Under the pieces are notes generated by a model. That model was given only the letters and a program-made list of their open reading frames with translations. It searched no databases and was not told the origin of the DNA. A program made the translations under genes and the position numbers. Below, piece by piece: positions 1 through 7,942 of a DNA stretch of 39,102 nt. The stretch is from Lachnospiraceae bacterium. GTDB taxonomy: Bacteria > Bacillota > Clostridia > Lachnospirales > Lachnospiraceae. Position 1 is the stretch's first letter. Every line of letters starts with the position of its first letter. The stretch is taken from NCBI GenBank assembly GCA_021205755.1, contig JAJPWX010000034.1, positions 1-39,102 of the forward strand, given 5' to 3'.

Positions 1-2
1 AC

Positions 3-188
3 GAGACAGACAGCGACTGTCCTGTCGGCAAAAATATCTATCAGCTCCTGTACCCACATATGCTTTCCGCCGTAGACGCAATGAAAGAAAGCATGGAACA
101 GGTAACATTAGAAACACTTCTGACGGAGTTGAAAAGCCTGCTGTCTGATATACAGAAAAATGAATCCCTGATCCAGCCAATCGAGTAG
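3..188 (+). CDS. C-terminal fragment of an unrecognised protein (5' end outside window)
   Basis: An open frame runs from the window edge to a TAG stop and gives about 61 residues, ending in LIQPIE. The translation is rich in Leu, Glu, Lys and Ser, with regular hydrophobic spacing around LETLLTELKSLLSDIQ, so it is probably a helical C-terminal tail. No motif identifies a family. The stop codon lies inside a hairpin (182-207). The gene converges on nagA. It could be any soluble protein with a helical tail, and the call rests only on the uninterrupted frame to the edge. Confidence 0.5.
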   Translation, partial: ETDSDCPVGKNIYQLLYPHMLSAVDAMKESMEQVTLETLLTELKSLLSDIQKNESLIQPIE

Positions 189-207
189 GAGACTTTCTCC
201 TTACTCG
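182..207. terminator. Hairpin between convergent genes (weak bidirectional terminator)
   Basis: CGAGTAGGAGA (182-192) pairs with TCTCCTTACTCG (196-207) around a 3-base loop, with one bulged base. It sits between the end of the partial + gene and the end of nagA, where a shared terminator is expected. No clear T-run follows on either strand, so intrinsic termination is uncertain. The stem includes the TAG stop of the upstream gene. The rest of 208-281 shows nothing recognisable. Confidence 0.4.
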
Positions 208-281
208 CCCGCTCAGGCGCGATCCGTCATAAGAATAGCGAGTATGGGAAATATTCTGAAATACAGAGAAAGATGATAAGA

Positions 282-1433
282 TTAGAAGAAATAGCATTTT
301 CCTTTGTGTACCATATACTGAATTTCCAGGCGGTCATTGATAAGCAGGATATTCGCGTAACACCCCGGCTGCAGACTTCCATAGTCATTGTCGATACCTA
401 TGCACCGCGCCGGATTGACGGCAGCCGCCCTGACTGCACTGCCGAGAGGAATTCCCATAGAGAGCACTGCCTTGCGGAGGCAATCCATCAGATTCGTCAC
501 GCTGCCTGCAATCGTCCCCGGTTCCTGCGTCAGGACAGCCCGATTTCCGATCACTGTCACATCCTGTCCGCCAAGCGTATACTGTCCGTCTGGCAGACCG
601 GTAGCCATCATACTGTCACTGATCAAAATGACATGATCATCCCCGAAGAGCTGAAATGTCATGCGAACCACAGCCGGATGAATATGTATTCCATCCGCAA
701 TCAGTTCTACATCCGCGCCTGCTTCCCATGCAGCTACAATGGGTCCCGGCATCCGGTGGGAAATCCCGGGCATCGCATTGTAAAGATGTGTCATATGAGA
801 GGCACCCGCCGTAAAAGCTTCTTTCGCTGTCTCGTAGTCGGTACAGGTATGGGCAAGGGATACTACAACCTGACCTTTCAGCTTATGAATGGTCTCCATC
901 GCATCCGGTTCTTCCGGTGCAAGATCACACAGCTTAATCATTCCATCCGCTTCCTTCTGCAGGCGCATGAACATCTCTGCATCTGGTCGGTGGATATAGG
1001 CCCCGTTTTGCGCCCCCTTCTTTTGGGGGCTGATAAACGGCCCTTCCATGTTGATACCAACCAAATCCGCTCCTGTCCGGTTTTCATGTCCTGCAGCCAT
1101 TCTCGCTATCTGCGTCAACTTTTCCTCACCATAGGTCATCGTAGCAGGACAAATAGCTCCGATTCCCTGCCGTAACTCATACGCGGCAATTCTCGACAGG
1201 GCTGTTTCTGTCCCATCGCAAAAATCAACCCCGTCACATCCATGAAAATGAATGTCCACAAGCATGGGAATTGCTTTCAGGCCACTGGCATCGATCTGGC
1301 ATTCCATCTCGGAATTTCTCAGAGAATCCGCATCCAAGACATCAACAATCCGTTCGCCCTGGATAAAAAGATCTTTCTTTACAAAAGCTCCGTCTTTTTC
1401 AAACACCTCAGCGTTTTTAATTGAGAATCCCAT
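282..1433 (-). CDS. nagA: N-acetylglucosamine-6-phosphate deacetylase
   Basis: A cytoplasmic amidohydrolase that removes acetate from GlcNAc-6-phosphate to give glucosamine-6-phosphate, the substrate of NagB. Visible family features are VDIHFHGCDG (the metal-binding HxH region), EGPFISPQKKGAQN, SLAHTCTDY followed by GASHMTHLYNAM (His ligands), ADGIHIHP (substrate site) and ISDSMMATG with the catalytic Asp. The length of 383 residues is normal for NagA. The frame is open to a TTG at 1457, but the ATG at 1433 starts the protein as MGFSIKNAEVF, as NagA proteins usually begin, and has AGAAGGG upstream at a slightly long spacing. It is the last gene of the minus-strand run and lies about 90 bases after the aldolase. 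Family identity is secure and the start is less so. Confidence 0.93.
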   Translation of the reverse strand: MGFSIKNAEVFEKDGAFVKKDLFIQGERIVDVLDADSLRNSEMECQIDASGLKAIPMLVDIHFHGCDGVDFCDGTETALSRIAAYELRQGIGAICPATMTYGEEKLTQIARMAAGHENRTGADLVGINMEGPFISPQKKGAQNGAYIHRPDAEMFMRLQKEADGMIKLCDLAPEEPDAMETIHKLKGQVVVSLAHTCTDYETAKEAFTAGASHMTHLYNAMPGISHRMPGPIVAAWEAGADVELIADGIHIHPAVVRMTFQLFGDDHVILISDSMMATGLPDGQYTLGGQDVTVIGNRAVLTQEPGTIAGSVTNLMDCLRKAVLSMGIPLGSAVRAAAVNPARCIGIDNDYGSLQPGCYANILLINDRLEIQYMVHKGKCYFF

Positions 1434-1523
1434 AACGTCTCTATCCCTTCTGATCAATTGTGGCCAACCCAGCCTGCTGCCTTAATATCCCATCCATTTT
1501 CCGTTACCTGTTTTCTTAATTCT

Positions 1524-2390
1524 TCAGGCCTTTCCGATACTTCCAAAGAGGGTCATCTTTTCGATGCATACCCGCTTCATCGCTTCTATTCCCGGTTCAA
1601 GCACAGTCTGCGGAATATACCATCTTTCCTCCTGATCTTTTTTCTGAATAAAATACTCTTTTATTGCTCCGGTAAATGCGATCTGGCACTCCGTATTTAC
1701 ATTCACCTTGCAGATGCCCAGGTCAATCGCTTTTCGAACCATTTCGGACGGAATACCAGAACCGCCGTGGAGTACCAGAGGGAGATCTCCCACCTGCTCC
1801 CGAATGGCAGCCAGTACATCAAAATTCAATCCGCCCCAGTTGGAGGGATATTTTCCATGGATATTGCCGATACCGGCAGCCAGAAAATCCACACCCAGAG
1901 CAGCAATCCGCGCACATTCATCGGGGTCTGCGCATTCTCCCATGGCAATCACACCATCTTCCACTCCGCCGATGGCCCCTACCTCAGCTTCCACTGAAAT
2001 GCCTTTCGCATGTGCAAGCTCTACCACATGGCGTGTCTTTTCAATGTTTTCATCAATGGGGTAGCCGGAACCATCAAACATCACCGAAGAAAATCCATTT
2101 TCAATGGCATCCAGTGCTTCTTCGTAAGTACCGTGATCTACATGCAGAGCCACCGGAACGGTGATATTCAGAGCATCCATAAAATTCTGCACCATGTCTG
2201 AGATGGTACGGTAGCCTCCCATATATTTCGCAGGACCCCTGGAAACGCCCAGAATAATGGGGGAGTGATTTTCCTGCGCGGCAAGAAGGAACGCGCGGAT
2301 ACCTTCCAGATTATTCAGGTTAAAATGGCCTACCGCGTAATGTCCTTTTCTCGCGTCATCGAGCATCGCTTTTGCAGATACAAGTCCCAT
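1524..2390 (-). CDS. Class II (metal-dependent) ketose-bisphosphate aldolase
   Basis: Cleaves a ketose 1,6-bisphosphate (fructose or tagatose type), or possibly 5-dehydro-2-deoxygluconate 6-phosphate, to a triose phosphate pair. Class II features are GHFNLNNLE near the N terminus, LHVDHG (catalytic Asp and zinc His), VEAEVGAIGG, GNIHGKY (zinc His), LVLHGGSGIP (zinc His) and KVNVNTE (phosphate site). The end MTLFGSIGKA is typical. The length is 288 residues. The frame extends further upstream, but AGGAGGT seven bases before the ATG at 2390 fixes the start. It lies between nagB and nagA, and a hairpin-rich leader precedes it. The substrate cannot be read from sequence: the motif set resembles FbaA, GatY and IolJ alike, and the inositol operon in this window lacks an iolJ. 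Confidence 0.87.
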   Translation of the reverse strand: MGLVSAKAMLDDARKGHYAVGHFNLNNLEGIRAFLLAAQENHSPIILGVSRGPAKYMGGYRTISDMVQNFMDALNITVPVALHVDHGTYEEALDAIENGFSSVMFDGSGYPIDENIEKTRHVVELAHAKGISVEAEVGAIGGVEDGVIAMGECADPDECARIAALGVDFLAAGIGNIHGKYPSNWGGLNFDVLAAIREQVGDLPLVLHGGSGIPSEMVRKAIDLGICKVNVNTECQIAFTGAIKEYFIQKKDQEERWYIPQTVLEPGIEAMKRVCIEKMTLFGSIGKA

Positions 2391-2413
2391 AATAAATACC
2401 TCCTGAGCCTTCT

Positions 2414-2475
2414 GCCCGTCTTGCGGGCTCGCCAACCGGGCCATTTCGCGAAGCGAAATTTTAAATGGCCCGGTT
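2414..2475 (-). repeat. Nested hairpin cassette between nagB and the aldolase gene
   Basis: Three stems can be read. The outer 13-bp inverted repeat pairs 2434-2446 with 2463-2475 (AACCGGGCCATTT / AAATGGCCCGGTT). A competing 7-bp stem pairs 2443-2449 with 2453-2459. A 5-bp GC stem pairs 2414-2418 with 2424-2428. They fill the gap between the nagB stop and the aldolase ribosome site. There is no T-run, so it is not a simple terminator. It may be an mRNA processing or stability element, or a palindromic repeat element. Confidence 0.6.
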
Positions 2476-2489
2476 CTCATTATGTAAAA

Positions 2490-3221
2490 TCAAAGATTCA
2501 TTTCCGACATAGCTTCCTCATCTCCGATGAGTGTAAAGTCCGGATGCATCTGAAGAATCGAAGCAGGTACCCGTGGTGTCACCGGCCCCAAAAAGGCTTC
2601 TTTCAGAATCGCAGCCTTGTTCTTCCCATTCGCGATCATCAGAACCTTATGTGCCTGCATGATGGTTTTGATCCCCATTGTATAGGCCTGACGAGGTACT
2701 TCGTCCTCGTTCTCAAAGAAGCGGGCGTTTGCCTCGATCGTGCTTTCAAGCAGATCAATGCAGTGTGTGCCAAGTTCAAAGGCGGAATCTGGTTCGTTAA
2801 AGCCGATATGACCATTGTTTCCGATACCAAGAAGCTGCAGATCAATACCGCCTTTATCCATGATCAGGTGATCATATCGGGTACATTCTGCCTGCACATC
2901 CAGATTCGTGCCATCCGGAACGTTGATATTTTCCGGACGAATATTAATATGTTTGAAAAAATGCTCGTCCATAAAATACCGATAGCTCTGTGGGTTGTCG
3001 CCTGACAGTCCACGGTATTCATCCAGATTGATCGTGGTTACCTCTGAAAAATCAATATCACCCTTCTGGTACCAGTCAATCAGCTGTTCATAGAGACCGA
3101 TCGGTGTACTGCCGGTCGCCAGGCCAAGGACGCAGTTTGGTTTCATAATCACCTGCGCACTGATGATATTTGCGGCCTTTCTGGACATGTCTTTGTAAGT
3201 CTTAGCCTTGATGATTTTCAT
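2490..3221 (-). CDS. nagB: Glucosamine-6-phosphate deaminase
   Basis: Converts glucosamine-6-phosphate to fructose-6-phosphate and ammonia in the cytoplasm, which is the entry of amino sugars into glycolysis. Signature elements are LGLATGSTPIGLY (phosphate binding), TTINLDEYRGL with the catalytic Asp, and LLGIGNNGHIGFNEP with the catalytic His region. The product of 243 residues matches the short Firmicute NagB rather than the 266-residue enterobacterial form, which carries an allosteric extension. GGAGG seven bases before the ATG at 3221 sets the start (MKIIKAKTYKD), although the frame continues upstream. It begins 17 bases after the end of the GH105 gene, so the two are co-transcribed. Identification is firm. 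Confidence 0.96.
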   Translation of the reverse strand: MKIIKAKTYKDMSRKAANIISAQVIMKPNCVLGLATGSTPIGLYEQLIDWYQKGDIDFSEVTTINLDEYRGLSGDNPQSYRYFMDEHFFKHINIRPENINVPDGTNLDVQAECTRYDHLIMDKGGIDLQLLGIGNNGHIGFNEPDSAFELGTHCIDLLESTIEANARFFENEDEVPRQAYTMGIKTIMQAHKVLMIANGKNKAAILKEAFLGPVTPRVPASILQMHPDFTLIGDEEAMSEMNL

Positions 3222-3238
3222 AGTAATTCCTCCAGTTC

Positions 3239-4399
3239 TCAGAGTCCTCTCAGGCATCCCATCAAAAACAGAATGGCCAGCGACTGTCCATAAGGCGTCG
3301 GTATAATCTCAATTGTCTTGTAAAATTCTTTTGAATCGCGCCCCATAGCTGTTCCGCCGGACACCTGTCCTACCACTCCCGTATCGGATATACCTGCCAG
3401 AACAGAAGGGAGTGCATTCCGAACCGCACAAAGAACCTGATCCCGATATTCCTCCTCAATCAATCCGTCAGCGACAGCCTTCAGCATTCCGTATGCAAAG
3501 CCGCAAGTGGCACTCATTTCTTCATAAGAGCTTTCATCATCAACCAGAGTATGCCACATTCCGTCCTCCGCCTGAAGCTCCAGCAGCGTCCGGATCTGAT
3601 CACGCAGAGCGTTGACCAAAAGCTTCTTTCCCGCCTCAGAGCACCCGCCAATCGAAAGATATTCCGGGATCGCCATGGTAATCCAGCAGTTGCCTCTGCC
3701 CCAGAATGCTCCCGCGAAATTATGATGCCCCTTAAATGTCCAGCCATGATACCACAAGCCTGTCGTCTTATCACAGAGATACTTTTCATGCAGAAGGAAC
3801 TGGTATTCCGCCTCATGACTCATATCCTCATCCTTCAGAATCCGCCCCATATTCGCCAGGAACAACACCAGCATGTAAAGCGTATCATCCCATAGCTCCT
3901 GCTCATTGACACTGTCCGACGTCAGATGTTGAATACCGCCCGCCTCCGTTCTGGCAAATGAAGTCATAATCTCTTTCGCCGCTTCCACACAAGGGGCTAA
4001 ATATTTTTCCTCACCAGTCTCTTCCGCCAGGAACGACATAGCCAGATAGGGCGCGGTCGTATTCACATTCAATGCCGGAAATCCGATGGCAATCTGGCGG
4101 TCATAATACTTTTTCAGTAAGTCCAGGCATCCGACATCCTTTCTTTCCAGATAAAGCTTCCAGATCCCGTAAAGTCCGACTCCCTGCGGCCATTCCCAGT
4201 TCAGATAACGGCTGATATCATCCCCCGCCAGATTATGCTCTTTCATATTATCCATAAACAGGTCATCACGTGCATAGAGGATCTCGGTAAAAGCGTCTGT
4301 CACGAGCCGAAGCTTTTCCTTCGATTTTGCGTACAACGGGTCCTCTTTTGTAAAGGGAGCAAAGTCTCCCGATTTTCTTCTGTCCCTGATTTCTTCCAT
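3239..4399 (-). CDS. GH105/GH88-type unsaturated uronyl hydrolase
   Basis: Predicted to hydrolyse the unsaturated uronic acid left at the non-reducing end of oligosaccharides by polysaccharide lyases, such as unsaturated rhamnogalacturonan fragments (YteR-like). The chain has 386 residues, no signal peptide and the repeating helical pattern of an (alpha/alpha)6 barrel. Family marks are LNWEWPQGVGLYG, NVNTTAPYLAM, NEQELWDDTLYM with the catalytic Asp pair, WYHGWTF, AGAFWGRGNCW and CGFAYGML. AGGAGG lies six bases before the ATG. It acts inside the cell, so oligosaccharides must be imported. Together with the GH28 gene upstream it marks this run as pectin-directed. GH88 (glycosaminoglycan-directed) is a less likely alternative. 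Confidence 0.88.
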   Translation of the reverse strand: MEEIRDRRKSGDFAPFTKEDPLYAKSKEKLRLVTDAFTEILYARDDLFMDNMKEHNLAGDDISRYLNWEWPQGVGLYGIWKLYLERKDVGCLDLLKKYYDRQIAIGFPALNVNTTAPYLAMSFLAEETGEEKYLAPCVEAAKEIMTSFARTEAGGIQHLTSDSVNEQELWDDTLYMLVLFLANMGRILKDEDMSHEAEYQFLLHEKYLCDKTTGLWYHGWTFKGHHNFAGAFWGRGNCWITMAIPEYLSIGGCSEAGKKLLVNALRDQIRTLLELQAEDGMWHTLVDDESSYEEMSATCGFAYGMLKAVADGLIEEEYRDQVLCAVRNALPSVLAGISDTGVVGQVSGGTAMGRDSKEFYKTIEIIPTPYGQSLAILFLMGCLRGL

Positions 4400-4450
4400 A
4401 GTTTCCTCCTGAACCGGATATCCGTTCTGTTTTTAAGTCTGTCCGTTTTC

Positions 4451-5405
4451 TCACAGTGCGCGGCCAAGCATGGCTGCTCCGATGATGCCTGCGTCATTGC
4501 CAAGCATGGCCAGTTCAATTCTCGCAAAAGGCATATTCTTTACGTAGACCTTTTCCGTTGTCTTTTGGCGAAGAGGCTCCAGTAAAAACGCCCCCGCATG
4601 CGATACACCCCCCGCCAATCACGATCACCTCCGGGTCATACACATTGACCAGACTCACAAGGCCTTCGCTTATACGCTCTGTATACTGTTCAAACAGCTC
4701 CAGGCAGTCCGGATCACCCATTTTTGCCAGGTCAATCACAGACCGCGCCTCGATCTTCTCCAGATCTCCGTTAACGCTTTGCATCAGTGCGCAGTCTGGC
4801 TTATCCTCACAAAGCCTGCGCCCCTCCCGAATCAGAGCCGTCGCGCTCGCATAGCATTCAAAGCATCCCCGGTTACCGCAGGTACAGAGTTCTCCGCCTG
4901 ACACAGTGATCATATGACCGATCTCCGTCGCCACGCCGTGCGATCCGGAAAACAGCTTTCCGTTGAGAATCACACCGCCCCCCACACCGGTGCCCAGTGT
5001 TACAAGAACGCTGTTCCGGGTACCCAGGCTGGCTCCAGCCGCAGCTTCTGCCAGCGCCGCCGCGCTCGCGTCATTGCCTGCATACACCGTTTTGCCAAGC
5101 AGATTTCCCAGATATTCCGTCAGCGGAAAACGATCCGGCCATTTCAGATTGGAGCAGTAGGGAACACAGTTATGCTCTGCATCCCAGATACCCGGGAATC
5201 CGACACCGACAGAAGCGATCTCTTCCATTGTGCAGGCGCCATCCCGCAGCGTTCGGAAAGCCAGAGCCGCAACATCCCGAAAAACAGCTTCACAGCCCCT
5301 GTCAAGCCCAGTCACACAGCTGGTCTTATACAGAATCTTACCCTTTTCATCTACAATTCCGGCTTTGATCGTCGTGCCGCCCAGATCAATACCAAGATAA
5401 AGCAT
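4451..5405 (-). pseudogene. ROK-family sugar kinase interrupted by a G6-tract frameshift
   Basis: The N-terminal 280 or so residues are a clear ROK kinase (glucokinase, GlcNAc or ManNAc kinase class). LGIDLGGTTIKAGIVD is the ATP site, GNDASAAALAEA carries the catalytic Asp, LGTGVGGG follows, and CTCGNRGCFE is the zinc knuckle. After VIGGG the frame runs into GCIACGGVFTG and stops at 4515. Removing one G from the six-G run (C6 at 4608-4613 on the + strand) restores GGGVSHAGAFLLEPLRQKT and then LGNDAGIIGAAMLGRAL, a canonical ROK C terminus, with a stop at 4451. That gives an intact 317-residue length. GGAGGG precedes the ATG at 5405. It would phosphorylate a sugar released in this pathway. This is either a real mutation, a slippage switch or a sequencing error. 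Confidence 0.85.
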
Positions 5406-5652
5406 CAGAGCCCTCCATACTTTCGTCTTTGCTTTAACACTTTGTTCCGGTCTTCTCTATTGAGTTATAGTAATTATATACATTTCCAGGAAATATTTTT
5501 CCGAAAAAGCAGTAAATATTACAAGTATCTATTTAATATAGCATGTTTTCTACCCGGAAACTATGTAAAAATTGTTTTTTTACGAACCCGCCTTTGCATT
5601 TTTTGCTTTCTTTCTCTACCATCCGTAAAAAGCACATCACATCCCGGTAAAT
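5406..5652 (-). promoter_or_regulatory. AT-rich intergenic region upstream of the ROK kinase
   Basis: This 247-base AT-rich gap interrupts the otherwise tight operon and probably holds an internal promoter. It contains TATGTAAAAATT (5562-5573), also found in the direct repeats upstream of the GH28 gene. It contains GCATTTTTTGCTTTCTTT (5596-5613), present identically at 23354-23371 upstream of the ABC transporter operon. It also holds AGGAAATATTTTTCC near 5488. No single -35/-10 pair stands out. Shared operators for one regulator are an inference. Confidence 0.4.
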
Positions 5653-6996
5653 TCATTCGTTTTCCTGCTTAGGCAGGAACTGAATATTCCTGCAGTTTTC
5701 CACGTCTTCCTTAAGTTCACTGCCATCCCCCATTCCGTCCGGAAATTCGATTCTCAGATCGTCATATAGGATATCCTGAGCATTCCGCACATAAATTGCC
5801 GCCGGGGATGCTTCCACCTTCCCGTCCCAGGTGCATGGACGCAGGTCATGCCAGTTTTTCTGCATGCGCGCAGATTTTTTCAGGTGCAGAGACACATGTT
5901 CAAAGCGCAGATCCCGGATTGTTGTTCCTTCCGGCTCGCCATAGATCAGGATTCCATTTTCCGATTCGCACTGAATATTTGAGAAAACAATATCGCGGAT
6001 TTCTCCCACACAGGCGTCTTTCTTCCTCCTGACAGCCGTGACGGAAATCGGCTCCGCCGCTCCCCACCATTGTTCAGGGAAAAAACGAGTCTGAATACTG
6101 ATATTGGAAAAAATCACATGTTCGATGGAGCCCCGATCGCGCAGCTGCAGGGAGATCGCCCGGTTTGAGTCATGGATTACACAGTTCTGCACCAGAATAT
6201 TGCGGAACAGATCCTCACTTTCTGTTCCAAACTTGACCGCCGCACTGGAGGAAATCATCGTACAGTTTGTGACCACAATATTTTCACATGGACCGTACTG
6301 CATGGCAGACGCTGTATTTTTAAACACGATACAGTCATCCGCGGTCTCAATATGACAGTTCGCGATCCGCACATCATGGCAATGGTCCGGATCAATCCCG
6401 TCACAGTTCGCCATCTGTAAATTATTCAGAATGCGGATCCCGTCAATCAGGACATCCGAGCAGCCCACCATATGTACGGTCCAGAAGGCACTGTTTTTCA
6501 GCGTCACCTGCTGCAGGGTCAGATGGGAGACATGCTCCAGAAACAGAAGCGGAACCCGCGGGTAAAACCACCCATCAATATGGTTGTCATTCCTGTCCCC
6601 ATAAAAAATTTTTTCATTTCCATCAATGGAACCAAATCCTGTAATGGAAACAGACTCACAGTCCTTTGCATAAAGAAAATATAAGGCCGGCATGCCGGTA
6701 AACTCACAGTTCTCATAGCTCGGCACTGTCATTCTCTCCGGAATCCTCTTCTGCAGTCCCAGAAGATTATAATCCTCCAGACGGTCGCTGCCTTTTAACA
6801 GAGCCCCCATCTCCAGATGCAATTCCACAAAGGAACGCAGAATCAGGGTTCCGCACCGGTAGATATGGCCGCCCTCCAGGAGAACGCGTCCGCCGCCATT
6901 CCTGCTGCACGCATCAATTGCCGCCTGAATGGCGGAAGTGTCATTGCTGGCGCCATCACCCAGCGCACCATAATCCATCACATTATAAATCATCAT
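5653..6996 (-). CDS. GH28 polygalacturonase / pectin-fragment hydrolase
   Basis: A right-handed beta-helix glycosidase of the GH28 class, predicted to cleave galacturonan or rhamnogalacturonan oligosaccharides. The N terminus (MDYGALGDGASNDTSAIQAA) is the usual start of the fold. NCDGIDPDHCHDV and ETADDCIVFKN supply the three catalytic Asp positions. The usual GHG and RIK motifs are not obvious: the corresponding part reads AAVKFGTESEDL and RAISLQLRDRG, so substrate specificity may differ from classic polygalacturonase. At 447 residues with no signal peptide, it should act in the cytoplasm on imported oligosaccharides. Two ATGs follow GGAGAAA, and the second is better spaced. It is the first gene of the minus-strand run and diverges from the MgtC gene. 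Confidence 0.87.
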   Translation of the reverse strand: MMIYNVMDYGALGDGASNDTSAIQAAIDACSRNGGGRVLLEGGHIYRCGTLILRSFVELHLEMGALLKGSDRLEDYNLLGLQKRIPERMTVPSYENCEFTGMPALYFLYAKDCESVSITGFGSIDGNEKIFYGDRNDNHIDGWFYPRVPLLFLEHVSHLTLQQVTLKNSAFWTVHMVGCSDVLIDGIRILNNLQMANCDGIDPDHCHDVRIANCHIETADDCIVFKNTASAMQYGPCENIVVTNCTMISSSAAVKFGTESEDLFRNILVQNCVIHDSNRAISLQLRDRGSIEHVIFSNISIQTRFFPEQWWGAAEPISVTAVRRKKDACVGEIRDIVFSNIQCESENGILIYGEPEGTTIRDLRFEHVSLHLKKSARMQKNWHDLRPCTWDGKVEASPAAIYVRNAQDILYDDLRIEFPDGMGDGSELKEDVENCRNIQFLPKQENE

Positions 6997-7048
6997 TTTC
7001 TCCTTTTTTGGGGTGTTCCTATTCAGAACAGCAGGCCGATCTGAACTG

Positions 7049-7070
7049 TTATGTAAAAATTATGTAAAAA
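7049..7070. promoter_or_regulatory. Two head-to-tail 11-bp repeats in the GH28/mgtC divergent region
   Basis: TTATGTAAAAA occurs twice without a gap (7049-7059 and 7060-7070), a period of one helical turn. This is a common layout for sites of AraC-type activators. Twelve bases of the motif recur at 5562-5573 upstream of the ROK gene in the same run. The position, about 55 bases upstream of the GH28 start, suits control of the pectin/amino-sugar operon. No convincing -10 box for the minus strand was found. Confidence 0.45.
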
Positions 7071-7086
7071 AATGCTAACTTAAAGG

Positions 7087-7115
7087 TTGTAATCACACAG
7101 AAAACCTGATAAAAT
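7087..7115 (+). promoter_or_regulatory. Promoter of the MgtC/SapB gene
   Basis: TTGTAA (7087-7092), a 17-base spacer and TAAAAT (7110-7115) form a near-consensus sigma-A promoter. The start point would be near 7122, giving a leader of under 30 bases. That is too short for a magnesium riboswitch. Confidence 0.7.
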
Positions 7116-7148
7116 TCCTGTAAATATAAAAAGACAGGAGTGGTATTT

Positions 7149-7847
7149 ATGTTAGCTCAGGCACTTGTAGGAATACGCGGAACAGGATTGAAGGCAGTGA
7201 TCTTTAAACTGCTGTTATGTATCCTCTGCGGAGGTTCAATCGGGTTGGAGCGCGGGGTCAACCGGCAGGCGGCCGGGTTCCGGACCCATGTGCTCGTCTG
7301 CATGGGCGCCTGTATCGCCATGATGACCGGCGAATATACCACGCTGTATGTCACGGGGAGCGGCGACGCATCGAGAATCGGAGCGCAGGTCATCAGCGGA
7401 ATCGGCTTTCTGGGCGCCGGTACAATTTTCAGCACAGATGTGACACACCGGATACGCGGTCTGACTACCGCGGCCGGCCTGTGGGCTGCTGCCTGCTTAG
7501 GACTGGCAATCGGTGTCGGATACTTTGAGATCGCCATTCTCGGAACCCTGGCCATCTGCATCACGATGGTCTCCTTTAAAAAGGTAGATGGCTGGTTTTA
7601 CTCCCAATCCAGGACAATGGTGGTCTATCTGGAACTGGACAGCATGGAACGCGTACAGGGAATGACCGAACTGCTGCGGATACAGGGACTGCGCATCTCC
7701 TCTCTGGAAATCCAGAAGGCCAAAAGCGGCATGGCAGGCAGCGTCGGCGTTTCCCTCACTGTGAAGCGAAATAAGATTGATGACATTGACATGGAAGAAA
7801 TCATCAACCGCACACCCGGACTTCTTTATTACGAGAATGTGTTCTGA
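7149..7847 (+). CDS. MgtC/SapB family membrane protein
   Basis: An integral membrane protein of the MgtC/SapB family, whose members are tied to growth at low magnesium, to control of P-type or F-type ATPases and to acid tolerance. The first 150 or so residues form several hydrophobic segments with the family marks GGSIGLERGVNRQAAGFRTH, GAQVISGIGFLGAG and RGLTTAAGLWAAACLGLAIG. The last 80 residues (from RTMVVYLELDS) are a soluble ACT-like domain. AGGAG eight bases before the ATG at 7149 sets the start at MLAQALVGIRG, not the in-frame GTG at 7140. The product is 232 residues. It is a single gene with its own promoter and a hairpin terminator. The exact physiological role cannot be told from sequence. 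Confidence 0.92.
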   Translation: MLAQALVGIRGTGLKAVIFKLLLCILCGGSIGLERGVNRQAAGFRTHVLVCMGACIAMMTGEYTTLYVTGSGDASRIGAQVISGIGFLGAGTIFSTDVTHRIRGLTTAAGLWAAACLGLAIGVGYFEIAILGTLAICITMVSFKKVDGWFYSQSRTMVVYLELDSMERVQGMTELLRIQGLRISSLEIQKAKSGMAGSVGVSLTVKRNKIDDIDMEEIINRTPGLLYYENVF

Positions 7848-7857
7848 GAATCCGTGA

Positions 7858-7898
7858 CAAAACTGTGGATCAAGCAGGCGAACAGATCCACAGTTTTG
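7858..7898. terminator. Bidirectional intrinsic terminator between mgtC and iolA
   Basis: A perfect 14-bp inverted repeat pairs CAAAACTGTGGATC (7858-7871) with GATCCACAGTTTTG (7885-7898) around 13 bases. Each arm ends in a T4 stretch for one strand. It sits between two convergent genes, 11 bases after the mgtC stop and 45 bases past the iolA stop, and so can serve both. Confidence 0.85.
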
Positions 7899-7942
7899 CC
7901 CAGAATACTTTTCAACAGGCAGGACGCCCGTTTATACTATGA

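Noticed and set aside
273-1175. A 300-codon open frame on the + strand
   Set aside because: It lies antisense inside nagA, has no ribosome site, and its Arg/Cys/His-rich translation has no fold-like pattern.
7116-7148. Possible magnesium-sensing riboswitch before the MgtC-like gene
   Set aside because: The promoter leaves a leader of under 30 bases, far too short for an M-box.
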